Below, one piece after another: positions 10,218-20,307 of a stretch of 64,000 nt of DNA. The position numbers and the translations under genes were made by a program. The notes beneath the pieces are model-generated. The model saw nothing but the letters and a program-made list of their open reading frames with translations, searched no databases and was not told the origin of the DNA. The stretch lies in the NCBI GenBank assembly GCA_009602735.1, contig WELA01008926.1, positions 86,114-150,113 of the forward strand, given 5' to 3'. The DNA is from Mesotaenium endlicherianum (taxonomy: Eukaryota > Streptophyta > Zygnematophyceae > Zygnematales > Mesotaeniaceae). How positions within the stretch are numbered: position 1 is the first letter of the stretch; the number at the start of each line of letters is the position of its first letter.

Positions 10218-10921
10218 TGAAATGAATGGACTTACCAATAGATGATTAACAAGTAAGAAAAGATCTGTATATTAGCAAGTAACCTTTACAGTGTTTTTTG
10301 ATTAACTTATTAATCAACAAAAGAGCCCACAACTAGTGAAATCAATACTCATGTCAAATGCAAGTAACGAGCATCAATCATGCAATCAGTATACTCATAC
10401 ATAAGCAAGGCTAGTAGGCAATTCATGTTACGATTTGCAGCCTTGGATTGAGATGTCCTCCCAGTAAGTTGTACAGAGAGTTGGCCTCGTTTCCAAATGT
10501 CAAACTGGAGGGTTTAACCTAGCCTATGGAATGAGTATTCTGTTCAACGGCAAGTGCGTATTGGCACCACCTACCTGGGAGTTAACCACGTCAGTAGGAC
10601 CTCAGCTAACCAAATTCACAGCCATCTCCCATCGTCCCAAATTGCCATCCACCCAAGAGTTTTATCTGGCCACTCATCTAGCATATCACACTTAGAAGCA
10701 TAACTAGGCTGTTCATTGATATCGAGTACGGCAGTCAGCTGAGTGTCAAAGAATCTGTCAGCAAGTTGACCTACAATAGACTTCAGCTTGCTGCTCTCGG
10801 CTGAGTCATTATGCTGAATAATACTAACAGACTCAATACTACCTAAAGTTCAACAGAATCAACTTAAGTAACTATAATTTTTAAATGAATATTATAACTA
10901 CTAATATACTGATTCATTACA
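10218..10921 (-). repeat. Family C 5' LTR (C3)
   Basis: A 704-bp LTR whose minus strand begins TGTAATGAATCAGTATAT and ends CCATTCATTTCA, matching the 721-bp LTRs of C and C2. It carries the conserved block TGGTTAACTCCCAGGTAGG (minus strand, near 10570-10590). The base five after it, GAGGG (10922-10926), would be one copy of the target duplication; the other end of the element is lost. Confidence 0.85.
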
Positions 10922-10926
10922 GAGGG

Positions 10927-11481
10927 GTCCACTGCTTATTGTTTCCACACAAAGCTGATCCTCCTTAGCTTCTATTCCAGGATTTTACAATTTTTGCAAA
11001 ATAAAAATATCCTTCATCTTTTCTTACAGAGTAGGATGGAAGTGTCTTACTTCCAAGTAGGCTTTTGCCCAAGCTGAGGGTTGTACAAGTGAACAAATTC
11101 TAGTTTGCGCAATTCACGTCTTAAGCAAATCAACACACAACACCAAGTTTCAGAGATAAAATCGTCCACCAAGGCTTTCGCTTAACTTTCACAAAGTCAC
11201 AGCTTACAAAACTCTGAAATTTCATCATGTATGCCGGCCAGGCTTGAGCTCTTTGCTCAAACCCGCGCCTAATAGTTTCCACTGCTGGCTGGGCTCACTT
11301 AGCTCTTCATTGAGGGCTTCACTCGTTAATCCTCCTCTTGCTAACAACAATTCGACAATTGTGACTTCTGAAATCTTGGAAACTAACACAGCGCTCACCA
11401 TTTTATGTGCTCTTCGCACGTTTGTTATGTTTGGTCCGAATCTGCACTAGATATCCAAACATATTATGTTCTGCAAGTTCT
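10927..11481 (-). pseudogene. Family D fragment (5' leader and start of gag)
   Basis: Non-coding or badly decayed sequence homologous to two other places: 30890-31142 (5' end of D1) and 61083-61385. The best shared stretch is around 11100-11440 (CAACACCAAGTTTCAG, CGCGCCTAATAGTTTCCACT). Because at 30880-31030 this sequence abuts the D1 gag start on the minus strand, I read it as the D 5' leader/LTR side. No intact frame remains. The assignment to D rests on that one adjacency. Confidence 0.45.
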
Positions 11482-11883
11482 TGTCATGACTCATTAGGTT
11501 GAGGTCGTCGCACTGAACCAAGCTACACGCATCCATATGTTGACCTTTGCTAGCGTTCCAAATCACTAAAGTGCAGAGTGCCAAGCCACTTCTCGAATGG
11601 CACCTGTTTTGCGTTATTTGGTCAAGTGTCAAGCGAGATATTCGCAATCTAGTCCGCGCTACCTACCGGCCCCTAGCGGAGTCTCACCAAATGTCACTTG
11701 CTGATCCAATGTGCCCAAAGGTCAGATTGTCGGCTCTTCGAGACTCCAAAGACCCCTAGCCTTTAGAGTACAAATCTGCGAGCTTGATAGGACACACTTT
11801 GCATGCATTATCATAGTGAATGATCATTATTAGAGTTATAACTTGGTGACTGCATCACTCATCCCTAGAGGAAGCTTTCTTAA

Positions 11884-11896
11884 CACTAGATGGCCC
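11884..11896 (+). repeat. piggyBac left terminal inverted repeat
   Basis: CACTAGATGGCCC, directly after the TTAA at 11880-11883. It is the exact reverse complement of the right end. Confidence 0.95.
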
Positions 11897-12559
11897 ACCA
11901 GAATACACTTTTTTTGATGCATCTACTACCTTTACTCTTGATTTTTTTCCCACCACAATACCAATCAAAATCTTAAATGATGCATATATTTGGAAATCTT
12001 ATATCACAATCTCGAGGATCCCAAATTATTTTTTGTAACTTGATTTTTTGTTGGGGAAGAAAAATAAAAAAGAATGCAATCCAAAAAAATCTTGAAAAAA
12101 TTGCAATATTTGGTTCATCATAACTCTTACCATAAAGTGATCAAGAGATTGTGATTTTTGCCAGTAGTGTGCATAAGGGTCATAAGTGGGTGTGCAAAGT
12201 TTCAAAGTCATAGGACAAGTATGGTGCACAATAGGTCCCAAAGAAAAATAGCATCACATTTGATGCGCAAAAAAACATTGATGCAACAAGCGTTTTGGTA
12301 ACTGCCTCAACTTAGCAGCACTTTCTGAAGTGCACAGAGGTCATGTTAGCTTTAAACTATGCACACCACATAAGTGCTTTGACAATTTTCTGAAACTTGT
12401 TTTTGTTTTTAAATTATTAAAAATGAATTAAATAAGTCAAATATTCACTCTTCAGGGGCAAAATCTGCAATATTTTCATTTTTGAAAAAAAAACATAATC
12501 AAACACAACCACATTAGCACACGAGTCTCATGCCCTCAGAAGTTTTATAGCAATAGCAT

Positions 12560-14899
12560 ACATATTATTATACCTTGTAACAGAATGTACAATTTTTGTC
12601 AATATCACGCCCAATGTCTCTATTTCCTCTTCTCTCTCTTTGGTCCAACATCAAGATGGAGAATCTCTCTGGTTGTATGGTAGATCTGAAAGCAAGGGGC
12701 AGAACACAAATAGACATGGCACTACAAGCACTTGTAGTCACTATACTTAGCTCTCTTCCTATTAGCACGATGTCCAAAAGTACCGGCAACGCACACGACG
12801 CAATAGTATCTCTTCTCTACCTCCGCTAGAAAGTGCCTGCCACTGAACCTTCCTTCTCTTGTAGGTTGAGCTGCCACAACCCTTGTTGACACTCCACTAG
12901 AACCTGCTTCATTAGGGTGTTGGAAAGAACACATCTCATCCATGATGTCCAAGTAAGTGTCCCACCTGTCTGCAGTAGGATTCACCATCTTGTGCATGAT
13001 AAACACATTAGCTAGAAGGCCATCAAAGAGACCCCAATATGCACTGTGCCACCACTTTCTGTTGACTAGAACTCTTACCACTGTAGCCCCTCTTCAAATA
13101 ATATGCATCATATTGATCCACAGCATCTTTATACAAGTTGTAGTGCTCAACTAACTCAGGAGCTGGAAGGACAAGTTTCTGTTTTCCGTTACGCCTAGTT
13201 TGTGTTTTGGGAGCTAGCCCTTTGGCTGTAGATAGAAATGCACAAGGAGCTTTGTCATTCCAAACAGCTGCTACCATAGAGGGGTGTTCATTGTAAGCTG
13301 CCAGACAAGCTATCAGGCTTCATATACAACATAGCCTTAGGATGATTTTTCCTCGTGGACACAACTGTGCCAGTGGCTCCATCTCCTTAGTTGTGCTAGC
13401 TTTGAGAAGAGGTGAGGGGAGCTGAAACCTCTAACTAGGATGAGTGTGAACAACCTACCAACAGGGAGCATAGCTACAAGGTCTAACACAATATCAGTCT
13501 TAGCTCCATCTGTCATCACCCTATCATAGATGATAAAGGCATAGCAGAAGTAAGTAATTGCATCACAACTAATAAATACTTCTATGCCATACTTGTATGG
13601 TTTGGAGGAGTCGTACACTCTAATGGGACACTGTCTGTTGCGGATAGGAATGGTTCTTTCATCTACTGTGAGGGTTGCACCAGGACTGTAGTACTTGCTG
13701 AAGGTTTCCATGCACAAGTTTGTCAAGGGTTGGAGCTGCCATAGCTTGTATTATCTAGAGTCTGGAGGAAAGCATGTTCTTTGTCTATTATCTTTGAGCT
13801 GAAAGAATCTTCTAATCTCTTTCAACCCATTCCTACTCATGAATCTGCCAAAGCTAGGAAGTGTAATAGGCCCTTTCACGGTCTTCTGCCAGTAACTCCT
13901 CAGTCTCGATAGTCCATGCAAGCCCATAGCCATGCATAGCCCATGGAAATCAACCATCTCCGTGCTTGTGACAGGATTCCAACCTCTGACAGGATGCAGT
14001 GATGCATAATTGTTTGTCTTCAATACCAACTGCTGAAAGAATGCAATAGGCATGAACAAACAAAAGATCCCAAAGGAGCTCAAGCCTCTGAATCTCTTGG
14101 CTGGGATGCCCTGCAAGCCATGGTGATGTATAGTGCTAGGCTGCAGCAAGTCCACCTGGCAGGAGTCTCCGCGGGCAGGCTCCTTCCAATCCCAAATTCC
14201 TTCATACTCCTCCTCCTCCTCCTCCTCCTCCTCCTCCAGCATGGTGCAAGCAAGAGGCACCTCCTCTTCCTCCTCGGAAGACAACCTGTCTTTCCCATAA
14301 CTGCTGTTGCTGCTCTCAGGGTCGGAATTAGAGTCTATCATGGGCTCTTTTCCTTTTTTTGTTGTGAGAGGGAGCCCTTGAAACATGAACTTACTCCTAA
14401 CGAAAGGAGCTGCTATCTTGTTTGACCCCACAGACCGACCCCTCTTCCTCCTCTCAAATGAGAGCTGGCTATCATCTATGGTAGGTTAAGAACCTTGTTG
14501 CCCTATATCTAGTTTTTGAGGCACCAAAGGGGTCTCAAACACTTGGAAAGATGACCTACGGTCATCTTATTGCACAATGTCTTTTTCCGGTTCTTCCTCC
14601 TCATCTTTCCGCGAGTACACACCCTCACAAAAGTCATGGAGTGTCTTAGACTCTTTGCGAAGGTGTTCTCTCACAGAAGACTCTAAAAATCTCTGCTTAC
14701 TCTTATCATAGACGAAATACACCTCGTACACACAACCCTCCTTTTTTCCCACCACCCGCTTCTTCACCACTCCCTCTATCAACAACTCATCCCAATAAGC
14801 ATCAAACTTCTCTTTCGCCCATGCAGTACCGAAGTGAGCAATGAGAACCAAAACTTCAGCGTCTAACAGTGCGTCTAACGAACATTCAGACGCATCCAT
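12560..14899 (-). pseudogene. piggyBac transposase, decayed
   Basis: Begins at ATG 14899 (MDASECSLD). The frame stays the same from 14899 to 13337 except for in-frame stops near 14567, 14480 and 13751, then shifts at least twice. Visible: an acidic N-terminus with a run of ten Glu (CTC-rich at 14211-14240); the DDE_Tnp_1_7 start (NNYASLHPVRGWNPVTSTEMVDF, split here over the known pattern); first catalytic Asp in TVDERTIPIRN; the second catalytic position replaced by Val in LILVRGFSSPHL, where the family has Asp; GATGTVVSTRKNHP in a shifted frame; third Asp in AVWNDKAPCAFLSTA; RKWWHSAYWGLFD; and a Cys-rich C-terminal domain ending CHVYLCSAPCFQIYH. Loss of an active-site Asp plus the stops make it inactive. 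Confidence 0.92.
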
Positions 14900-15172
14900 G
14901 ACGGACGAAGCTCGCGAAGAAGAAGGCTGTTAGCCTTCTTTTCGGTTCGTTTTCTTCATCGAAACCGAAATTAGCACTGTACGGTAATGTGAATAACTTG
15001 TACGCGTTTTGTCGCTTTTACCTGTAGATTTAATAGTGGACACTTGGCAATATACCCCCTTGTCTAAGACTAATTTTGATAAAAACAAATAAGTATTAAG
15101 AAAGATACAGAGGTCGCAAGGGGAGCAAGTAGATGCATCAGAATCTGTGCGTTGCATCATCTTTGATGCTCC

Positions 15173-15185
15173 GGGCCATCTAGTG
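15173..15185 (-). repeat. piggyBac right terminal inverted repeat
   Basis: GGGCCATCTAGTG, followed directly by TTAA (15186-15189). It pairs perfectly with 11884-11896. Confidence 0.95.
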
Positions 15186-15823
15186 TTAAGTTCCAGATCT
15201 ACTTTTGAGGCTTCATCTGGGTAGCATTGGTTGAGGTAAGACCCACCAATGAAACGCAATTAGCATATTCCTTGCACTAGTTTTGATTGGTTTGTGTTAT
15301 TCTTAGCCAATAGGAGTGGTAGTACGTGCCTTGCCTCTATTTTTGTGGACATAGGATAGCCTCCTTGTGTGACTGTGTGCATTGAATCCGCCGCTTTCAG
15401 CGCCGGTTTTGCAAGGAGTAAATAGCGGTAGATGCCCTTAGAGAGACATGTTTCTGAAGTCCATTACGCCAGTTGTAAGTAACAGACTTATCTGTAAAGC
15501 TTACACTTTTATCTCTTGTGCTTTAAGGGCCACTTAGTTTCTCTCTTGTGAAGGGCAAGCCCTCTTGGCTTCCAGTCACTTGAAGAACTTCACAAGTGGT
15601 GAGCAATGTCACAGCTTAAACCCCTGCCATAGGACTACTCTTAAAGATCGTGATGTTTTTCAAATGATCTTTTGGACCAAACTTCACTAGTTGATTTCCT
15701 ACCAGATTACTTGAAGTGCTCACTTTGGAGAGTACACACTCTTACTTCTAAAAGATCTCTCTTTCCCTGCAAGCAATTAGAATCTTCAGCGAATGCCTAC
15801 CTGTTGTGGGCGCTCTTATTAGC

Positions 15824-16960
15824 CTTACTACGAAGGGGTTGGTGGAGAAGACTCAAATTCAGATTTTAGCATTATCACTAATCCACCTAAGGAGGAGCAC
15901 TCGGTGCCCACTCATCCTGCGGTCGTCCATGAGCCACCTCTCCAATGGCCTCATATTGATCCCTTTCATTCCATGGCAGGTGATCAAGATATAAGGGTAG
16001 AAAAAGCCTCCCTCTTCTGCATTAGCGCCAGACCAGGGTCTTGTGATCTGGACGACATTATTTTAGAGTTCAAGGCTGACTTCGACTTCTTGATGCTCAA
16101 GACGCCCACGCTCACTAAGCGTCAGATGTTTGGCACGTTTTCACAAGGCTCGTGACACCTTCTGTGAGAAGTCGACCAAGATTCTCGCCCGCACAAAGCA
16201 GGTGGACGGTGTGGCCGTCCCGCTTGCCGACCCTGTTTAGGCCTTCTGGGACATCCTCAGACAAGAGTTCCAGGCCGCCACTGAGGAGAAGGTGTACGAG
16301 CTGCGTCACTTCTTCCGCCGCAAGAACGAGACAATCCGCATGTTGTACCGACGTCCAACCTACCTACGCCGAGATGTGGGCGCGGTCACCGACCGTGAGG
16401 CTGCGAAGATCTTCTTGCAAGCCGTGGAGCCGCGTCTGAGGGAAAGAGCTATCGGCCCCCTCATCGACCGTATCGTCTTCGAGTATACTCTCGAGGACGC
16501 CTATCGCTCCATCGAGAAGCAGGGATTGGCTGCCGCACGGAGCAGCATCAGCGATCGTGCGAGCCTCTCATCCACTGGCGTGCAACAAGAGGTCACGGTG
16601 CTACCATCTTTGACGGCACGCACTGCGCCCGCCCCCCAATCTCGGCGGCAGCAGCAGCCACAGCGCTCCCAGCTGCCCTCGCAGTCGCAGCAGCGTGGAG
16701 CTCCTCGGGGCCGTATCTCTATGGCCGCCACGAAGAGCGACCCCTGGTGGATGTGCGGGAAGACGAGCCATTTACGCCGATTTGCACGCTTGCACAAATC
16801 AGCAAGCCCGATGACTGCACCTACTATGGTAAGGCCGACCACCTGCAGACCATTTGCCTGCAAAAGAAGCGCGACCTCAAGAACGAGCGCACTCATGACG
16901 GGCCTTAGCCCGCTGCAGGCTAGCGAGGCATGCGTGACCCTCGCTCTGGCGCACATCTCG
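15824..16960 (+). pseudogene. gag: Family G Gag-like protein, frameshifted
   Basis: A Gag-type protein spread over frames. The frame opens at YYEGVGGEDSNSDF, continues to LTKRQMFG near 16130, shifts to KARDTFCEKSTKILARTKQ, has a TAG at about 16240, then a retrotransposon Gag core (AFWDILRQEFQAATEEK, LRHFFRRKNETIR, EAAKIFLQAVEP). Near 16750-16850 are two degraded zinc knuckles, CGKTSHLRR and CTYYGKADHLQTIC (the latter with Tyr for the second Cys). Composition is much more GC-rich than the neighbours. No protease or RT was seen downstream. Confidence 0.7.
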
Positions 16961-16984
16961 CAACGACGGCGGCCACGATTATGA

Positions 16985-18690
16985 CTAGCGCCGTGATGAC
17001 CCCCGGTGAGGACCACTACAACTATGACGCACTCAGCGACGCGCTGGTAGCAACTGAGGTCAAAATTGCACGCCTGCACGACCGTGACGCCAACGCCGGC
17101 TACGACGCGTGTGGGGCACTTTGAGCTCGCTCTTCTCCAGCCGTCGCTGCGGCACATACGGCTGGCGCCAGCCAAGATCTTGCGCCAGCGTTTGAGGCCA
17201 ACATCAGGCCGCCCCTACGCTTGCTGCGGAGTGCAGCAGCTACTCGACATCCTCGCACTCGTGCGCGGTACATTGGCGCACACACCACCAGAGCTGGAGC
17301 CTCCAACAACGGAGCTGTCGCAGCCTCTGCAGGCTCCGTGCCAACATTTATCAGCAACCCACGGGTCCGTGCCGACTTGCTGACAGGTGGCAGGCCACAC
17401 GCCAACACAGCTTGCGGGCCATCAAAGGGGCTGCGCAGCTCAATGCACCGCCAGCACAGACGCTGACGTACGCGCCCTTGGCTTGCACCGCCCTGCTGGT
17501 GACACCAGGGTGTCCTGCCGCCCGCGCTGCGATTGCTGGAACACTGGGACGCGCTCGACAGTCAGCCGCCCCGACCTTAGCAGCCTCCGGCCGATCTGCC
17601 ACGCGCACGTGCGCAACTCTACGCACGGGCAAGGCACGACAAGACCAGCTCCCGCTGTTGTGTGCTGTTCGCAGCAGGGTCCAGAAGCTGCCGCCAGCTG
17701 GCACGCGCACGTCGCCCGTCCGGCCCAGATGCGATTTGGCGGACGCGACTGGCAGTAGCAAGCAGGGGGAGGGGTTCTTGACTACGCTAGATGGCCTAAT
17801 CACAAGCGCCGACTCCAAGCGCATGGTTGCAAACAGCCAGGGCTTAGATCCTGGCTGCGTGCAGAATCCCAGCGTCAGCTGCGCTGCCGGGGTTGCGACT
17901 GGCTCGGTCACCATCCAGGAGGAGCCACAAGCCTCGCCCACGCCAGCCACACGCCTCGCCCACGCCAGCCACACGCCTCGCCATTGGCGGACCTGCTGTA
18001 CAGCCCGTCCAGGAGACGCCACATGGCAAGTCCTTACTAACCCCTGACACAACGCTAGTGCCAGCGCCAGCGCCAGCTTCAGCGCCACTCTCGCCGCCAA
18101 AGCCAAATGCGTCATCACCAGCGCTTGCGCTCCTTTGCGCACATGGCTTTGCCGTCGCCATGCGTCAGGCTGTGCAAACTTGGCACAGGCCCGGCAGGTG
18201 GATGAGTCAGCCTGGGCGACACCTCTGGCGCAGCCTGCGACTGCTTTAGTCTGTTGCGCATGCACGTTGCCACGTAGCAGCCACACGGTCGCCGCTATAG
18301 CCAGCTACGAGCGCACGCTGGTAGCAGCCGCCGGCCGGCCATCAACCTTGCACAAGCGCAACGGGCCAAACCAGGGACGTCGCGCCAAAGAAGTCCCGCG
18401 TCTGCCGCGCTCTTTCTGTGTGCTTGAGCTGCTGACAACGCCTGCCGCCCCCGTCTCGCACGCTCTCACCTTACCGATGACGTAGGTGCAACTCAGCGCC
18501 GAGGTCATCTTGCTGGCCTTGCACCGCATGCCAACTGTCTCCTTTGCCTAGATATCACATTGGAGGCGACAAGGCAGGCCGCCTAGCTGCTGATGCAGTC
18601 CCGTGGTTCAGACCTACGCGCCTCCGGTAGCAGCCCAGCTCTTGACGTCGCAACGGCAGTGCTCTTAGCCCCCGCTCGACCCCCATATGA
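16985..18690 (+). other. GC-rich stretch, no recognisable domain
   Basis: About 1.7 kb rich in GC and in Ala/Pro/Arg codons in all frames. Long open frames exist on both strands (17412-18047 plus; 17351-18286 minus), but they overlap each other and show no motif I recognise, as expected from high GC. It follows the G gag, so it is probably the continuation of the G element. It contains a short tandem repeat of about 21 bp near 17930-17995. Homology to D1 takes over at about 18691. Confidence 0.4.
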
Positions 18691-19025
18691 GCGCAGGCTC
18701 GTTGGAGGGTACTAAATCTTTGAAGTGGTGCATTTGGCGCATCGCATTCATGACCTTCTTAAAGGCTTGGTAGGCATAGATGTCGTTGTCGACGTTAATG
18801 ACCCTTGTCACCTTCAATCCTCGCTAAATTAGAGCCATAGTCCCAGAACACAACCCAGCAAATAATTCCAGCACCACCAATCTACTTCGGAATGGATTAT
18901 CCATTCTTACAATCGCTTGAGATAACGGTGCCACTCCCGGCACCAAATTCAATGCTGAAGTGACTGGATGAGGTACTGGTGACAGCTCTTGCGGAACTAC
19001 AAACAACCTTTAGCTGTGCCATTAT
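18691..19025 (-). pseudogene. Cytosine-5 DNA methyltransferase fragment in D1
   Basis: The minus-strand frame reads VPQELSPVPHPVTSALNLVPGV, then VVLELFAGLCSGTMAL, which is motif I (FxGxG-type SAM-binding loop) of C5 methyltransferases. After an in-frame TAG near 18830 comes RGLKVTRVINVDNDIYAYQAF, motif II with its acidic residue, then MRQMHHFKDLVPSN. Homology ends at about 18691 where G sequence begins, so motifs IV-X are absent. The same order with all later motifs is seen in D2 at 31732-32720. In D1 motif I is better preserved than in D2 (FAGLCSG against FAWLCLG). Confidence 0.8.
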
Positions 19026-19751
19026 TGTAAGGTTGTGAATGTGTCCTTTGTATTTCTCTAGCATTTTATATGCATATAGTGTGATTTCAGAAGAATTTTG
19101 GTATTTGTTTCAAATTGTTTGGATAAGTATTGAGAAAGTTATGAGTTTTGGGAGTTTTTAGTGAGTTTTAAATGTCACAGATTCAATTTAGTGACAAAGA
19201 CAGGTCCAGTGACGAAATTTTGGTTGGAGTCCAGGGAGTAGGACATTGAATTATGATGGTTTCAAAAATTACGTACGATTACGTAGATTTCCAAAGTGAT
19301 CGTGGAATTTCTAGAAACTTCGTGAGAAGTTGGTGGATTGTGTGGTAGAATATTCTAGAGTGTGAGTGTGTGCGTGTGAGTGTGCTAGCTTCTTCAACTA
19401 GGCAAGGTGACCTACATGGAAGGAGCCATAGTAGAAGATTTTGGAGGTACTTTGCTAGAGAGGACACTTAGAGTTGATGCATATATAGGAAGCACAAAGA
19501 AGTAGAGGGAGTCTTGCCTAGTCTAGTCTAATCTTATCTATCTAATCTTATCTTGTACACAACTTTTCTTAATCAAGAAAGTTCTTTTTCACTCCTCTCT
19601 CATGTAGCTCTCTTACTCTTGCAAGGGTGGCACACCACCAGGCCACTCCACCTCGTGTATGCAACTTAGAAAGGTCCTCGTGCACGCCTCCACTCGCGGG
19701 TGAGGCTGCGTGAGTGTGTACGGGCGCACTCCCTGCACCCTCTCCCCTTCA
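19026..19751 (+). mobile_element. E-like solo LTR in the D1 coding region
   Basis: 726 bp starting TGTAAGG and ending CCCCTTCA, the same termini and nearly the same length as family E LTRs (735-744 bp; TGTAAGG...CCCCTTTCA). Flanks are ATTAT (19021-19025) and ATCAT (19752-19756), a 5-bp duplication with one change. A TATA-like ATATATAGG lies near 19480, where E LTRs have TATAAATAGG. Comparison with D2 31560-31600 shows the block is an insertion between the protease linker and the methyltransferase. Sequence identity to E is low, so it is a sister family. Confidence 0.75.
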
Positions 19752-20305
19752 ATCATTCCTGGCTGCCATGCCAATGGTTGCGGCATATTTATGGCTGTAT
19801 ATTCCTTGGTTTCATTGTGCAGCACTTCATTGAAAACCACTGGGTAGTATGTGGTCATAAAGCTGTCTACTATCCCAGTGACTGCCTCACTGCTGCAGAC
19901 CATTTTCATAGGAGTTTCTCCTATTGGCTGTTTATCTGTTAGTTGGTAAGTCACTTAGTGCTCCCACAGATCAATGACCATACCCAAGGAAATGAGAGCT
20001 TCTGTCCCCAGGAGAACGCCATAATTCTCTGCCTTGGTTACCGTGCATTCTATCAAGATTGTTGCCTCCTCGGGTTTCCCCGAGTTCATAATGATCCTAA
20101 TAGGATTGCGAGTAAGTCTGTAGGACTTGGCCACATGTCCTGACGCAGTCCGCAATTTAAAAGGGCTCTCTTTCAGGTCCCTTGTCATCAATCCCAATGC
20201 CTTCACAACCCTCCTTCTCAAAGTAATCGGCTGCGCTCTTGTATCCAACAAGATGTTTGAAGCGACCTTGCTGTGGAATCTCAACACACCTTCCTTGTTT
20301 TGCAC
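19752..20305 (-). pseudogene. D1 retroviral-type aspartic protease and linker
   Basis: Minus-strand frame MQNKEGVLRFHSKVASNILLDTRAQPITL: the catalytic DTGA is changed to DTRA. The second protease signature follows at YGVLLGTEALISLGMVID. A stop then precedes KQPIGETPMKMVCSSEAVTGI and QPLAWQPG, a linker also present in D2 (31390-31580). In the family this enzyme processes the Gag polyprotein. Its position right before the methyltransferase shows the methyltransferase belongs to the retroelement. Confidence 0.75.
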
Positions 20306-20307
20306 TC

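Larger units (their letters stand above)
6839..10921 (-). mobile_element. Family C gypsy retrotransposon, truncated copy C3
   Basis: Minus-strand copy with 5' LTR (10218-10921), primer-binding site, a gag split by solo LTR B1, and the first part of pol up to just after the protease. Homology to C (22028-30874) ends at about 6839, opposite C position 24840, so RT, integrase, ORF3 and the 3' LTR are missing. All coding parts carry stops or frameshifts. Confidence 0.85.
11884..15185 (-). mobile_element. Complete piggyBac-type DNA transposon (inactive)
   Basis: 3302 bp bounded by perfect 13-bp terminal inverted repeats, CACTAGATGGCCC at 11884-11896 and GGGCCATCTAGTG at 15173-15185, and flanked by TTAA on both sides (11880-11883 and 15186-15189), the obligatory piggyBac target. 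Subterminal 13-bp inverted copies of TGATGCATCTACT (about 11913 and 15128) are also present. The uninterrupted homologous site at 60333-60340 reads TCCTCAAGTTCC, a near-TTAA empty site. It contains one transposase pseudogene on the minus strand. It sits in the 5' LTR of the G element. Confidence 0.95.
11482..15800 (+). repeat. Family G LTR (5' LTR), split by piggyBac
   Basis: Two blocks, 11482-11879 and 15190 to about 15800, together match the solo LTR at 59881-61024 (1144 bp). Both copies begin TGTCATGA. Right of the insertion are a possible TATA-like box and leader (near 15415-15430; at 60556 in the other copy GAGTATAAGTACAAG). The downstream border is uncertain because this copy and the solo copy diverge after about 15765. 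A gag frame begins shortly after, which suggests this is the 5' LTR of the G element. Confidence 0.65.

Noticed and set aside
14120-14425. Plus-strand frame with a poly-Leu run, like a membrane segment
   Set aside because: It is the antisense reading of the poly-Glu stretch of the piggyBac transposase.
16501-17175. 224-codon minus-strand frame
   Set aside because: Lies antisense to the G gag, which has a recognisable core and zinc knuckles.
17351-18286. 311-codon minus-strand open frame in the GC-rich stretch
   Set aside because: Overlaps equally long plus-strand frames, shows no motif, and composition alone explains it.
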